Shown here: positions 49,381-61,664 of the stretch, piece after piece | Position numbering within the stretch: position 1 is the first letter of the stretch | How the letters are laid out: the number at the start of each line of letters is the position of its first letter | Assembly (NCBI GenBank): GCA_035048815.1 | Contig: JAUCBN010000006.1 | Coordinates: 16,321,001 to 16,385,000 of the forward strand | Direction: 5' to 3' | Length of the DNA stretch: 64,000 nucleotides | Source of the DNA: Abelmoschus esculentus | Taxonomy: Eukaryota; Streptophyta; Magnoliopsida; Malvales; Malvaceae | Translations under genes and position numbers: made by a program | The notes under the pieces: generated by a model | Seen by the model: the letters and a program-made list of their open reading frames with translations, nothing else | Databases searched by the model: none | Told to the model about the DNA's origin: nothing

Positions 49381-50096
49381 CGTATTTTGATCAGAATATG
49401 AGTGTGATAATATTTTTTTAATACTTCAGTTTAATTATAAGATAATTATATTTTTTAATTATTTAATAATATATAAAATATATTAAATTTGGAATTTTAT
49501 GACATCATTCATTTTTACGAGACCACCTGTTGTTCTATGGGTGTGACAATATTTAATAAGCAAATAAATGATTAAAACAATAAGTTAAAATAGTTTTAAG
49601 TTGAAAATAAAAATATTATATTTTTATAAAATAAATTTTGTAAGTTTATAACCATTTTGATTTATAACCTAAATATTATTCATATAATATTTTTGATTAT
49701 AACTAAAATATTATTAATTATAATTTTTTTTTAGAATAGACAAATAATATTTTAGATTAAAACCCTTTATAATACAACACTTTCGATTGTAATAAAAAAT
49801 ATTTCTAATTGTACGGTTTTTTAAAAATAGACAATATAATTTTTAAATTAAAATTCTTGGCAAATTAAACTTACATTAGAATGTTGCATAATAGAATTAT
49901 CAGATTTCAAATCGTTTTAAGATATTAAATTACTGCACAAGCCTTATAGTATAAGTGGTTAGAAGCACAATTATTGTCCCTAAAGGTCATGGGTTCAAGC
50001 ACCAGTACTTGAGCAGAATGAGATTGAGCAATTCAATGTTAAATAGTCTGTAGATTATATTTTAAAATAAAAACACTGTAATCACTATTAGCTCTT

Positions 50097-50127
<31 letters not shown>

Positions 50128-50400
50128 TGAATTACTAAATGTTATATTTCTGTACATAAAACAATAAAATTATAAATTATTTACGCTTCTTGATATACGA
50201 ATTTTTAGAGTTTAGGATTTATTACCATGCTTAATGTTCATACAATTCAACAACACATGAGCTGAGTGAAAGGGAGGCGAAGGCAAATAGACTAGTCATT
50301 TCCCTTGGTTTGATGTTAAACAAGATACAGTTAACATCCAGACTCACACTGGAAAAGCTAATTTGGTCTTGTCCTCTTTTTTAACAGGGGAAAGCAGCAA
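49381..50400. other. AT-rich intergenic DNA with a SINE-like piece
   Basis: No gene is seen. It contains the tRNA-derived stretch at 49934–50127 and the 3' flank of the zinc-finger gene. Confidence 0.5.
49934..50127 (+). repeat. tRNA-derived SINE-like fragment with (TA)n tail
   Basis: A-box-like tagtataagtggtta (about 49947–49961) and B-box-like ggttcaagc (49992–50000) are spaced about 40 bp apart, as in Pol III promoters. They are followed by an AT-rich body and a (TA)n tract (about 50100–50127). No foldable tRNA with a proper acceptor stem is evident. Confidence 0.45.
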
Positions 50401-52332
50401 TCAACTCGACATAGCAGGAGGGTTTTCCTTGGGATGTTTGGAGCCATAATGATCACCAAGTTGTTTTTCATTTGCTAATTGAACCTACAACAACGAATAT
50501 TTATTGTAGCATATTACAGGAAAGGAGACCAGAGAAATCTACAAAGGACTCGAACTGACACGATCCCGACAACATGAACCAAGCCTTTCATTCAAAAGAC
50601 CAGGCACATAAAGAGAGGAAAAGGCAACTTATCATCATACGGTAAACAATAGTGATGCGTCCCGAGTCCCTTTTTAGGTAAAATGATGTTCAGACTTCAG
50701 AGTATATGGTGTACGTGATAATGTAATGGTAGAGAACATGCAAACCAATGAAACAGAAAATGAAGACTCCATGCAAAAGCCAGGCAGTTGGTACCCTTGA
50801 CTCATTAGACTGTAGTTTGAATTTGAATGTAAGATGGACAACTTGACCTACAGTCACATGTTTTACAATGCAGTTCAAACTTACACATATGTGCAACCAT
50901 CAATATGGCATTGATTAACAAAATACAAGTAGAAAATATTTTCTTCCACATCGCAGCCAGATCTCATCAAAGAAGCAATATAGATTCACAGAAAGGCAGC
51001 TCAAGTAGGGTCTACATATATGACAGATGGAAAATATCAAATTTCTCTCTCTTTTTCTTCTAGCAGATTTCCCTCATGTTGGTCCTACTCATGATATATC
51101 TATTTGATGGACAAAAATATAATATCGAAAAACATAGGAAAAACTCAAAGCTCTTTGCAGCTTAAGCCTAAAAGTTCATTGTTTGTTTCTTTGTACAAAA
51201 AGCACCTATTTATGTCAAAGAGCTTGTTCTTTATAGAAAGTTAGAAACAATCCATCCATCCATGGGCAGAACTAGTGACTGCATGTACACAAGTTAACAG
51301 GTCACTCCATGAACAAGATGCTCTCGTCTTAATTATCTCATGATGTGATTAGACGAAACGTGTGGTGATCTCTATCTAATTTTAATATGAAGTATTCAAA
51401 ATGCAGAAATTAAATTTTATAAAACCTTAGTTTGGTTAGCTATTATTTTCCTTTATATGTGCCTCTAGAAACCTATGCCACTTTAATAAACCAGAAATCA
51501 TTCATTCCAATTCCATCCTGTTGCCAATCAATCACCATGAAATCATCCGTTCCTGCATCTTTCTCCATACTAAGTTCTAAACTCTTTTAAACCCAGAGAA
51601 AAGCTAAAACCGAAACAGACACCCCACCAGAACATCATTTACAAACCATAAATCAGTAGCCAAGCACTTTGAAACATAAATTTGAAGGTGGGGAAAAATA
51701 CTTGCAGATCTCTTTCCTACCCATTAGGGGTTATGGTCTACAACCTCTGTAATACTTAAGAGTTAACATATACGGATTAAAATACAAAAAAGGAAAGAAA
51801 TCTGGGAATTCAAAGAAAGGGGATGCAAGGTTTTATGATACTATATCACTTTGCTAGGTATCTCACTATCTTCTAAATCAACAGCGATACTATAGCAAGT
51901 CAAAGTGATAGCAGTCGGAATACTAACGAGACTTAATTTCTTTAATCTAACAATAATCACACTTATAAACAGGAAAACACTGAATAACAATATGAGTTCA
52001 ATCAAGTACCAAAAAAAATCAAAATAAAATGATTTTTAATCCATAATGCATAGCATTGACATCCAGAAACGATCAATTAGATTCCAAAATACATGGTGAA
52101 GGAGGAAGAAAAAGGGTTTCAAACTGAGAAAACATCCTCAAGATCTTGTTCAAAAAAATTCAAGATCAAAGGCGATATATGGAGAAATTTAATTAATAAA
52201 AGGAAAAACCTTGCAGATAGGGCATGTGACTTTGAGTGCCACGGCTCTGGCCTCCAGCTGAGAACCCTTTGCCTTTTGATTCTTCTCAGCGTTTCGCCTC
52301 TGCGCATCGATCTTCTGCTTTCCTCGCGTCAT
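50401..52332 (-). CDS. Small SERF/4F5-type C2H2 zinc-finger protein
   Basis: Two exons, 52332–52210 and 50484–50401, encode 68 residues. The N-terminal half MTRGKQKIDAQRRNAEKNQK is the basic SERF/4F5 motif. The C-terminal half holds one zinc finger, C37-x2-C40-x12-H53-x4-H58 (CPICKVQLANEKQLGDHYG, then SKHP), and the protein ends ENPPAMSS. The pattern fits the short plant proteins related to At2g23090 and animal ZNF706; their molecular role is not settled. The intron (52209–50485) is about 1.7 kb, very long for so small a gene, and splits the finger directly after the second Cys and Lys. Donor gtttttcc and acceptor ttgtag keep phase 0. A TATATAT-type box lies near 52402–52411 on the minus strand. 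Confidence 0.92.
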
Positions 52333-52411
52333 CTCTTTCTACCTTTTGCAACAAAAGCTTTCGTTTCTTTCTTTTGGCCAATGGCTATTGCCTCGGCCTC
52401 ACATATATAAT

Positions 52412-55319
52412 ATGACAATGGATAAACTACATGAATAATCCCAAACTATAGAGTAATTTTTATTCCTTCAATTATAAAATCCTCCAATCAGGGTCAACGA
52501 CGGTCGGCGAAGTAAAATTTTTCTTGAAACCAAATAACAACTCTAAACCTCCCTCTATTCAGTTTAAAAACTTAAAATCAGTGAAAAATTAAGAATTTTT
52601 AAGAACTCGAACGATTCAAAAACCTAAGAAAGATTTTTTTTGTTCCGATAGAACAAAGAGAAAAGATGACTCTCTCCTTCACCGTTGGCTCACCACCGGA
52701 GACCCGAAGGACGTGGAGTTTATCACTGGAGAAGTCAATGATAAGTAGAGAGAAGAAGACTCGAGTAAAAGGTAAAAACCTAAACCCTAAACTCGTTTTC
52801 AGTTCCCCATTTGAAGCATGCAAAAACAAGAGAGGTTATTACCTCTAAACGCTCTGTATTCATTCGAAAATAGGTGTGGGGAACCCCTTTACATGTTGTT
52901 TGTTCGGTTTAAATAACTGTTCGTTGCATCGAATCGAAAAAGGGGGAGTAAATCTTATTTTCCTATTCGTTACTCTCTAATCCATTGCTGGAAATTTGTT
53001 GTTTTGTGATGCACTGCTCTGAAATTTGTTGGTTGGTCTCTGATGCTGCTGCAATTTTTGTCCGATTGTTCCCTTAGAATTTTATTCGTTTTTAGCTTTG
53101 ATTGCTGCATGTTGGTGTTTTTGTTGCTGAAATTGTACGATTTTTTTGACATTTTTTTGTTTGCATGTGAGTACCGGAAGAGAGAGGACCACCTGAAGGA
53201 GGACATCAGCGATCGGCGACTGACGACAAGACGAATGGTCATCGATTATTCGAAAGGGCGCGAGTGAGGAGCTGAAGGGTCAGCGCGTGCGACGAGTGGA
53301 TTTCCGGATCCTTCTTTAACTTCGATCTGGGCCGTTAGATCTTATAGATCTAACGGCCACCAAGAGGCTGTGTAGATACAAGAAAAGGGCATTAGATTAG
53401 CCTAGGGTTTTCGGTTTGGGTTTATTGGGTTAATAGGTTGATTTTATTTAATTAAGACTTGGACTTGTATTTATTATTTATTTTTATTTAAAAAATGTAA
53501 CAGACCGTTAGTGTTAATAAATTGGGTTTTATTTTCAGAATAGTTTTTATTTAAGTCTGATATTAATTTGGGTTTATAATATCTGATATAATAATAATTA
53601 TTATAATAATAAAAATAATAATGATAAAACAAAATAATATAATAATAATAAGTAACAAAATTAAAGAAAAATAATTATATATATAAAGAAAAACAAAAGG
53701 AATCTGATTATGTATAAATATAATATTATTAATATTTTTGATTTTGTGATTTAATAATAGTAAAAAGAAAATAAACACCAACAAAGATAATAATGTATAG
53801 GTATAATGTTTTTGGATTCTTTTAATAAAGAAAAGAATAATTATTATATATATTTTAATTTTGCAAAATAAAACAACAAAATATAATATTATCAATTTTT
53901 CTAAAGTAAAATACACAGTAATGTTTTTGCATTTTTTTAATAATTATAAATCTGTTATTCAAATTTAAAATTAAACCTGGATTCAAACCTCGGATAAAAT
54001 TAATAATTATAATATGTGTTTCAACTCAGATAGAAAATCACAAAAACACTCTTAGTTTAAATGGTAATAGATATTATCATAATTATATCTTCTTTTTAAA
54101 ATATTTCTAAATAATTATTAAAATAATAAGAAATTAATTTTTTTATATACTTACAATTCCATCTATATATATTTATTAGTTGATAAATTTCATAAAATAA
54201 TTTTTATAACTTAAAAAACAAATTAAAATAAAGCAAAAAAGTTTAAATTTGTTTTAAAAAAGTCAGGGTTTGCATTTCTTCATAGTCCTCTTTAGTTTTT
54301 TTTTTTTTTATCGATATGATTGGTGATAGTATCAATTTTGGTGTTAATCGTCGGTATTCATTGTTTTTTGCTTTATTGTAATTTTTTATTTTTAATAATT
54401 TTATTATAATACGTTTTTCTCTATTTTTATGTTACGTATCTATATCTATGACTATCAAGATGACACTTTATTAGTTATCATTTTAATCTTTCTTATTTTG
54501 AATTCATAGATTAGATATGGATATATAATTTGCATGTAGATAGTATTTTCACGTCACTCAAGTTTAATTTGTAATTTATCGGTAATCTTTCAATAGCTTC
54601 GTTCCCTTCTAAGGTTCGTTTTCCAGTATAATTAAATTTGTTTATATTTAATTTGTATCTGAACTTATTTATTAGTTTTTTCAGCATTTTCTTTGTATGG
54701 TCTTATAATCTGAAATGACTAATTTTATCATGTTTTAATTTGTAATTTATTGGTGTAAACCTTATTTGTAATTAGAATATTTTTTAGTTTTAATAAAATT
54801 GACGCTTCTATATAAAAAAAAAAACTAAAATATTTTGATTGAGTGGGTTGGATGGAGATAGGTGATTGATTTTATTGGATTATCGTTGGCTTAGGATATT
54901 AATGTTAATTGTTGTCATTAATAAAAGTGACAATGTTATAAAAGTATTGACATAACTATACTTGTTATTAATTCTCTGTTTGAGTTATTCTTTTAATATT
55001 ATTCGTATTTATTTTATTGATTGATTAATTAATTTTATTAAATCTTATATAGATTTATTATAGAGATAATTATCTCAATTTAATTTTATCTATATACAAT
55101 ATCAAGATTTGTACCTATAATATTTAATTAAGGGTTTTAACATTTTATCCTGTTAGAGCAACTGATAGTTCGTTTTTATTATGAATTAATATTTGATATA
55201 TATTTTATAAAAGTTGTGACCGAGATGATGTCAAAAATTAATTGACATCAACTAAGTTAAGAAATTAATGAAGTATTTTTATTTTAAAAAATAATATTAT
55301 AAATAGTTTTTTTTTAATA
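52412..55319. other. Intergenic DNA, G+C-normal then AT-rich
   Basis: 52450–53440 has near-genic base composition and several short ORFs (for example 52666–52848, 53043–53267) but no recognisable protein or consistent splice pattern. It may be a divergent non-coding transcript or relic. 53440–55319 is AT-rich with no gene. Confidence 0.4.
53330..53358. repeat. Perfect 13-bp palindrome with 3-nt spacer
   Basis: GGCCGTTAGATCT, then tat, then AGATCTAACGGCC. The arms are exact reverse complements. It sits at the edge between the G+C-normal block and AT-rich DNA. Confidence 0.9.
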
Positions 55320-56450
55320 ATTTATAGTGTTAGGCTTGATGTACAACCGATCTCATTTGTGAAGTGATGAAGAAATGATAATTTTAGTGGTTTGAACTGA
55401 AAGCAAAAATATAGAAAATTGGACACAATAATTTATAGTAGTTCGATCTTCTAACAATCACCTACATCCACTACCTTAGCTTCTCACTAAGGATTTTCTA
55501 AATTCACTAAGAATTTATACCTTTTGAGGACAAAGATTAACCTTATAACTTAGATTTTATACTCGAATTTAACATCCAAAGTGAAAAACCTCTCAAATAA
55601 GAGAAAAACTTAAGCATTATTTGCGCTTTAATCTCTCACCCGATTTCTATCACATTTAAGTATACATTGACAATTGAGCTCACAAATGTTTGTCTATCCA
55701 AAGATAAAAATTTTAGCTCTAAGAATCTTAAGATCATATTGTTGTTACAATGGAAGCATTAGTCTTCTCTTGATGCTTAAAGGTCTTTTTTATCACCCCA
55801 AATGAGTTTCTAGTCGTTGGTGATCGTTGGGATTTGATTTAAAACTGTTTAGAGCTGATTTGAAGGGCAATTTCTCCTTCTAGTGCAAGTGGTATTAATA
55901 CTCGAAAAACCTGTATTGATGTTGCTTCTTTGAGAAAATAGTCGTTGATTTGCATTTAAGAACCGATATCGATACCTTTTGCTCCCCGTATCGAAACAAA
56001 AAAGACTGTTTCAATACGACCCCTAGCCTTTTTTTATAAAATCGTTAGAGGTGTATCGAAACACCTAAAACTAGTATCGATACTGTATTTTCTATATCGA
56101 AACTAAATCTTACTATAACAAATGATATCGAAACGGTCCAAAACCGTATCGAAATACCTGTGAAAATTCCTTTGAAAAACAGGCAAGTTGTATCAAAACG
56201 TTTGGGAGGCATATCAAAACGCCTCATTTTGAACACTTTAACTTCTTTAAAACAATTTGAACATATTTAAAAACCTTACAAAATATTTCAAACTTATTTT
56301 TAAGTTGTTTAATCTTAAAATCATTATTAAAATCTTTTCAAATCAATCCAAAATTATTTTCAATTATTATATCAAATCATTAATTCTACGTAAAATAATT
56401 ATAAGATAGTGTGTTTATAATATTTTTTAGTTATTAACGACACACACCCA
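55320..56450. repeat. Degenerate repeat region with clustered GTATCGAAAC motifs
   Basis: From about 55958 to 56225 the words atatcgatacc, gtatcgaaac and gtatcaaaacg recur about nine times at irregular spacing. Another gtatcgatac occurs at about 61427, beyond the copia element that splits the region. The whole may be an old LTR or larger element, but no ends could be fixed. Confidence 0.45.
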
Positions 56451-56862
56451 TGTTGACTCTAAATCAAATAGAGTTCGAATAAAATTGCTCAAGAATAAAA
56501 ATTGCTAACAAATAAAATTGCCCGCAGTATGAAGATTGTTCGGGCAATTGACAAATGCAATACTATTTTGAAATACTTTTTTTGTTCTTTTGAATCTCTT
56601 CTATTTTCTCTCACACTCACCACAATCAAACACAACCACTAATTACAAAGCAATAGACAGTGCCTTTATATAGATACTAGGCATTATTACATAATAAAAA
56701 ACTAATAAAAACTATAACTCATGTAACTCTCATAACTCATATATTAAACTCTATAACAACTAGTAACCCCCTATTAACTTTTGACATTTCAACTTCATAA
56801 CTCCCCATTAACTCCTAAATTTTTATGGCTCACTAAATAAGTCATTTAAGTTTATTTCAACA
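56451..56862 (-). repeat. 3' LTR of copia element 3 (412 bp)
   Basis: Minus-strand TGTTGAAATAAAC to GAGTCAACA. It contains a ctatataaagg promoter motif near 56663–56675 on the minus strand. Confidence 0.92.
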
Positions 56863-56878
56863 AAACTCTTCCGTAAAC

Positions 56879-58273
56879 TTAAATGCTTCTGCCATCCATC
56901 ATGCTAATCATCTTCTTGTATTTGTCGAGAAGTAGTTTCGGTAGCAGTTTTGTGAAGATATCCGCTACTTGATCTTGACTTGCAACATGCACCAATTTTA
57001 TACTACCTTCTTTCACATGATCACAGATAAAGTGAAAACGAACATCGATGTGTTTGCTTCTTTCATGATTCACCAGATTCTTTGCCAATTCTATTGCTGA
57101 TTTGTTGTCAACTTGAATCATAGTTGCACCTAGTTGCTTTAGCTCCATCTTACTCAAGAAATTTCTAAGCCATATCGCATGACATACACACCAAAATGCT
57201 GCTACATATTCAGCTTCACATGTCGATAGCGTCACGATCAGTTTCTTCTTTGAAAGCCATGTAAACGCAGTATTTCCCATAAAAAACACATATCCCGATG
57301 TGCTTTTCTGATCGTCTATGTCTCCACACCAATTGCTTTCGGAATACCCAACCAACTTGTAATCTTCCTCTTTCGAGTAGAATAATCCAAGTGACATTGT
57401 TCCTTGGATATAGCGTAGGATACGCTTCAACACCTTCCAATGTGAATAAATCGGCTCCTCCATGAACCGACTTACAATTCCTACACTTAATGAAAGATTC
57501 AGCCTTGTGCATGTGAGATAACGAAGGCTTCCTACCAAACTCCGGTATTTACTTGATTCAACATGTTCTCCTCCATCAAACTTCGAGAGTTTTGCACCTG
57601 GTTCCATTGGTGTTGCTACCGGATTACAATCTACCATCTTGTACTTCTTTAAAATCTCTTTTGCATATGTCTCTTGTGATACAAAAATACCCGTCTCTAC
57701 TTGTCTAATCTTCAAACCAAGAAAGAACTTCATCAAACCCAAATCAGTCATCTCAAATTCTCTTTTCATTGTACCCTTAAACTCTTCTATCATCTCATCA
57801 TTGCTACCCATGAAAATGAGATCATCAACATAAAGAGCAACAAATAATATGTTACCTTTATTCTTCTTTACGTAAAGGGAATGCTCGTAGGGACATTGCA
57901 TGAACCCGTTCTCCTTAAAATATGTGTCTATACGTATATTCCATGCCCGCAGTGCTTGCTTCAACCCGTAAAGTGCCTTCTTCAATTTTAACACTTTCTT
58001 CTCTTCTCTGATTTTTATGTATCCGAATGGTTGTTCTATGTAGACTTCTTCTTCGAGCACACCATTCAAGAATGCTGTCTTGACATCCATTTGAAATATC
58101 GGCCATTTGAACTGAGCAGATTGTGAAATAAGTAATCGAATTGTCTCCATTCTTGTAACAGGAGCAAATACCTCGTCATAGTCAATTCCCGTCTTTTTCT
58201 TGCATCCCTTCGCAACAAGTCTCGCCTTGTATCGTTCTATCTCGTCTTGAGCATTCATTTTTTTCTTGAACAC
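56879..58273 (-). CDS. Reverse transcriptase–RNase H open frame of copia element 3
   Basis: A 464-codon uninterrupted frame. It opens in the conserved ERYKARLVAKGCKKKTGIDY block, then MDVKTAFLNG, LYVDDLIF (YVDD at about 57821–57832), the CDIDDQKSTSGYVFF RNase H block, STCEAEYVA, and a C-terminal SKHIDVRFHF and DQVADIFTK. The true polyprotein begins upstream. Integrase (59286–58909) and gag (60855–60235) are separated by stops, including a TAA at 60643–60645, so the element is not autonomous as it stands. The first Met in this frame is not a natural start. Confidence 0.9.
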   Translation of the reverse strand: MFKKKMNAQDEIERYKARLVAKGCKKKTGIDYDEVFAPVTRMETIRLLISQSAQFKWPIFQMDVKTAFLNGVLEEEVYIEQPFGYIKIREEKKVLKLKKALYGLKQALRAWNIRIDTYFKENGFMQCPYEHSLYVKKNKGNILFVALYVDDLIFMGSNDEMIEEFKGTMKREFEMTDLGLMKFFLGLKIRQVETGIFVSQETYAKEILKKYKMVDCNPVATPMEPGAKLSKFDGGEHVESSKYRSLVGSLRYLTCTRLNLSLSVGIVSRFMEEPIYSHWKVLKRILRYIQGTMSLGLFYSKEEDYKLVGYSESNWCGDIDDQKSTSGYVFFMGNTAFTWLSKKKLIVTLSTCEAEYVAAFWCVCHAIWLRNFLSKMELKQLGATMIQVDNKSAIELAKNLVNHERSKHIDVRFHFICDHVKEGSIKLVHVASQDQVADIFTKLLPKLLLDKYKKMISMMDGRSI

Positions 58274-58908
58274 CCACTTTATACCAATAGGGTGACTTCT
58301 TATCGGTAATTCTGCTAGCTCCCATGTGTTGTTTCGTTCAATTGCCTTAATCTCCTCGTCTATGGTAATTTTCCATTTCTTGTCTCGTGATGCCTCTTCA
58401 AGTTAATATTTTCAGCATCTGCCAAAAGACATACAAGATGTACCTCACTTGTCAAATCATACAAATCTTGTAAGCTTCGCATTTTGGGTTCTCGTGGTTC
58501 ATCTCCATCATCGATAGTTTCAGAACTTGCTGGTATGCCTATTGGTGCAACAATTGATGATTCTCCAACTTCCATGACAATCTCTGTCGAATTATTCCAA
58601 TCCTACTCGCTCTCTTCATTTACTCGCACATCACGACTCACTGTCACCTTCTTGCTTATCGGATCAAGTAACTTGTACCCTTTTGTCTTCTCATCATACC
58701 CAATAAAAACAAACTTTTTACTTTTATCTTCGAGCTTCATTCTTCGTTGATCCGGTACATGTGCATACGCCACACTACCAAACACTTTAAGATGAGAAAC
58801 TATCAGCTTTTTTCTGCTACATGCCTCTTGTGGTGTTTGATCATCTAACTTTACATGTGGACATCGATTTTGTACATAGACGGTATATTGCACAGCTTCT
58901 ACCCAGAA

Positions 58909-60855
58909 TTACCTTAATAATTTCTTGCTCTTAAGCATTGATCGAACCATGTTAAGAATGGTCCGATTCTTCCTCTCAACCATACCATTTTTTTGAGGAG
59001 AGTATGGTGCGGTTAAAAATCTCCTTATCCCTTGCTCCTCGCAATACTCCATGAAAGCCTTCGAAGTATACTCGCCACCTTTGTCTGCTCTAACGGCTTT
59101 GATATGTCTACCAGTTGCCTTCTCCACCATCACTTTGAACTTTTTGAACACCTCAAATGCATCAGGCTTTTCTTTCAAAAAATACACCCAAGTTTTTCGT
59201 GAGAAATCATCAATAAACGAAATGAAATATCTTTTACCGCTAAAAGATTCAGGAGTGATTGGTCCATATATGTCAGTATGAATCAACTCGAGTGGGTGTT
59301 TAGCTCGATATTCTACATTCTTTTAAAACGATGTTCTCACTTGCTTGCCAATCACACATTCTTTACAAAATTTTCCATCATAATTCATGTTCGGCAATCC
59401 GTGCACCATGTTCTTCTTTGCTAACTCCTTTAGACCACCATGATGTAGGTGACCAAAACGAAGATGCCATAGCGATGCCTTGTCTTCTACATTGACTCAC
59501 AAACATTTTTCTCGCACGCTTCTCAAATTCAATTTGTACATCCGATTTTTGCCCATTTCAACTTTCGCAATCAGACGCCCTTGTTTATCCTTCAAAAGTA
59601 ATACCCGATCTTTCAAAAATACCAAGTATCCTTTCTCTGTGAGTTGCCCCATACTCAAAATATTTGTTTTAAGGTCTGGAACGTAATACACATCTTGGAT
59701 TAACTCTATTATGTCATCCTTTTGTAAAAAGCAAATTGTACCTCGACCTTTAACCTCAACTTTTGATGCATCACCAAACGACACATGACCACCTTCAATC
59801 TTTTGCATCTCTTTGAATATGTATTCATCACCGCACATATGGTTGTTTGTGCCCGAGTCTAGGTACCACACATCATTGTTGTTGTTGACTTCATTTTTAA
59901 CCATCAAGAGAACGTCTTCATTTGCTTTATCTTCCACTGCTATGTTGGTTATCTCTTCCATCTTTTTATCAGCTCGACAATCTTTTTCATAATGCCCCAC
60001 TTTTCCACAATTATAACATTTTTCAGAGTTGCAATCCTTCGCGTAATGACCATACTTGTAACACTTGTAACACTCGATGTTGGAGTAATTTGATCTGTCG
60101 CCTCTTCCTCGATTACGTCCTCTTCCACGCCAATTTGGTTAGCTCGTCTGTCCCTTCTCTTTATAATATCGTTCATGACTATCTTTTTGACCACCACGAC
60201 CATTTCCACGACCTCTACGACCATGTCCTCTACCTCAAAAATTTTGAGAATAAAATATCTTCTCATATCTGATTGACGCCTTAGTCTGAAGTACTTGCTC
60301 GAGTGTCTCCTCTTTCTTTTTCTTCTTACGTTGTTCATGTGCCTCAAGAGAACCGGTAAGTTCATCAACTGTTAGAGTTTCAAGGTCCTGTAACTCTTCT
60401 ATCGCATATACAACATTCTTAAAATTATCGGTTAATGATCTCAAGATCTTTTCCATAATTCTCACATCGGTTAACGTTTCACCATTATGAATGAGTTGGT
60501 TTGTCACGGCTTGTACACGGGCAATGAAATCTGATACACTTTCTAATTCCTTCATCTTCATGCTCTCCAATTCGCCATGAAGAGTTTGGAGACGCACTTG
60601 CTTAACTCGGTCGGCTCCTTTGAACACTATTTTTAAAGTGTCTTATGCTTCTTTTGAAGTAGTTGCCTCAATAATCTTCTCAAAGCTTGATTCGTTAACG
60701 GCTCTGAACATCATGTAAAGTGCTGCGTTATCCTTCGATCGCGCCTCTTTCAACGCCTTGGTTTGAGCCACCGTATATCCCGCGGTAGTTGTTGGTTCTT
60801 CGAATCCGTCTTTGACAACCTCCCATGCATCTTGAGATCCGAGAAGATCTTTCAT
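58909..60855 (-). pseudogene. Broken gag, protease and integrase of copia element 3
   Basis: Gag helical region 60855–60643, a stop, then 60627–60235 (MKMKELESVSDFIARVQAV). A frame-shifted Arg/Gly-rich linker leads to paired zinc knuckles CYKCYKYGHYAKDC and CYNCGKVGHYEKDC. Protease and pre-integrase run 60000–59497, and the integrase core 59286–58909 (HTDIYGPI, DDFSRKTWVYF, ADKGGEY, NGMVERKNRT). The frames are separated by stops. Confidence 0.9.
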
Positions 60856-60944
60856 TTGAATACTCTAATTTTCATAATTCGCTTTTGTTAGTCGTGGTAA
60901 CGACATTTGACCCGTCATATTCGTCATAAGCTCTGATGCCAATT

Positions 60945-61348
60945 TGTTGACTCTAAATCAAATAGAGTTCGAATAAAATTATCCCAGAATAAAAATTGCC
61001 AACAAATAAAATTGTCCGCAGAATGAAGATTGCTCGGGCAATTGACAAATGTAATACTATATTGAAATACTTTTCTTTTATTCCTTTGGATCTCTTCTAT
61101 TTTCTCTCACACTCACCACAACCACTAATTACAAAGTAATAGACAATGCCTTTATATAGATACTAGGCATTATTACATAATAAAAAACTAATAAAAACTA
61201 TAACTCATGTAACTCCCATAACTCATATATTAAAATCCATAACAACTAGTAACCCTCTGTTAACTTTTAACATTTTAACTTCATAACTTCCCATTAACTC
61301 CTAAATTTTTACGACTCACTAAATAAGTCATTTAAGTTTATTTCAACA
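60945..61348 (-). repeat. 5' LTR of copia element 3 (404 bp)
   Basis: Pairs with 56451–56862 and lacks 8 bp (in the caccacaatc region). The primer-binding site lies immediately inside it. Confidence 0.92.
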
Positions 61349-61353
61349 ACCCA

Positions 61354-61664
61354 TACATACATAACTGTTTAAATCCTAAACATTAAAGAATATTCTCTTT
61401 AATAACTGAAACTACTCAAACTTTCCGTATCGATACTTAATGAAAAACATAAGTTTCAAATTTGTTCTTATTGATTCGGTCGATTGAGTTTTATATTCTA
61501 TTAGTAGTCAATACAGATATACAATAGGGATATAATTGGGATTTCACAAAAATAACTATCACCGAAACTTCCACTCATTCTTTATTATAATTTCTTGTCA
61601 ACCCATATCTTTTATTTTCCGCTCTATTTATCGTCTCTGATTTCCTAACTCGCACTCCTTCACC
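61354..61664. other. Flank of copia element 3, continuation of the older repeat, then upstream of the SRFR1-like fragment
   Basis: Contains the gtatcgatac word at about 61427. From 61600 the sequence becomes 5'-UTR-like. Confidence 0.35.

Larger units (their letters stand above)
56451..61348 (-). mobile_element. Complete Ty1/copia LTR retrotransposon (element 3), degenerate gag
   Basis: LTRs at 56451–56862 (412 bp) and 60945–61348 (404 bp), both TGTTGACTC to TTTCAACA, with 5-bp TSD ACCCA (56446–56450, 61349–61353). It reads on the minus strand. The primer-binding site, minus tggcatcagagc, is at 60930–60941. A purine-rich tract ggaagagttt precedes the left LTR. Coding order: gag (about 60855–60240), two CCHC zinc knuckles (about 60083–59985), protease YLDSGT (near 59860), integrase (59286–58909) and reverse transcriptase/RNase H (58273–56879, uninterrupted). 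By hand the LTRs differ at about 27 sites plus an 8-bp indel. It is inserted into the GTATCGAAAC repeat region. Confidence 0.95.

Noticed and set aside
49944..50010. Possible tRNA gene
   Set aside because: The box A and box B words are present, but no acceptor or anticodon stem can be formed, so it is treated as SINE-like.
50100..50127. (TA)n run as a regulatory site
   Set aside because: Simple dinucleotide repeat, common in this genome and here the tail of the SINE-like piece.
52093..52410. 105-codon plus-strand ORF
   Set aside because: Antisense to the first exon and promoter of the zinc-finger gene.
53563..53916. 117-codon minus-strand ORF of mostly Ile, Leu and Phe
   Set aside because: Low-complexity translation of ataat-rich DNA.
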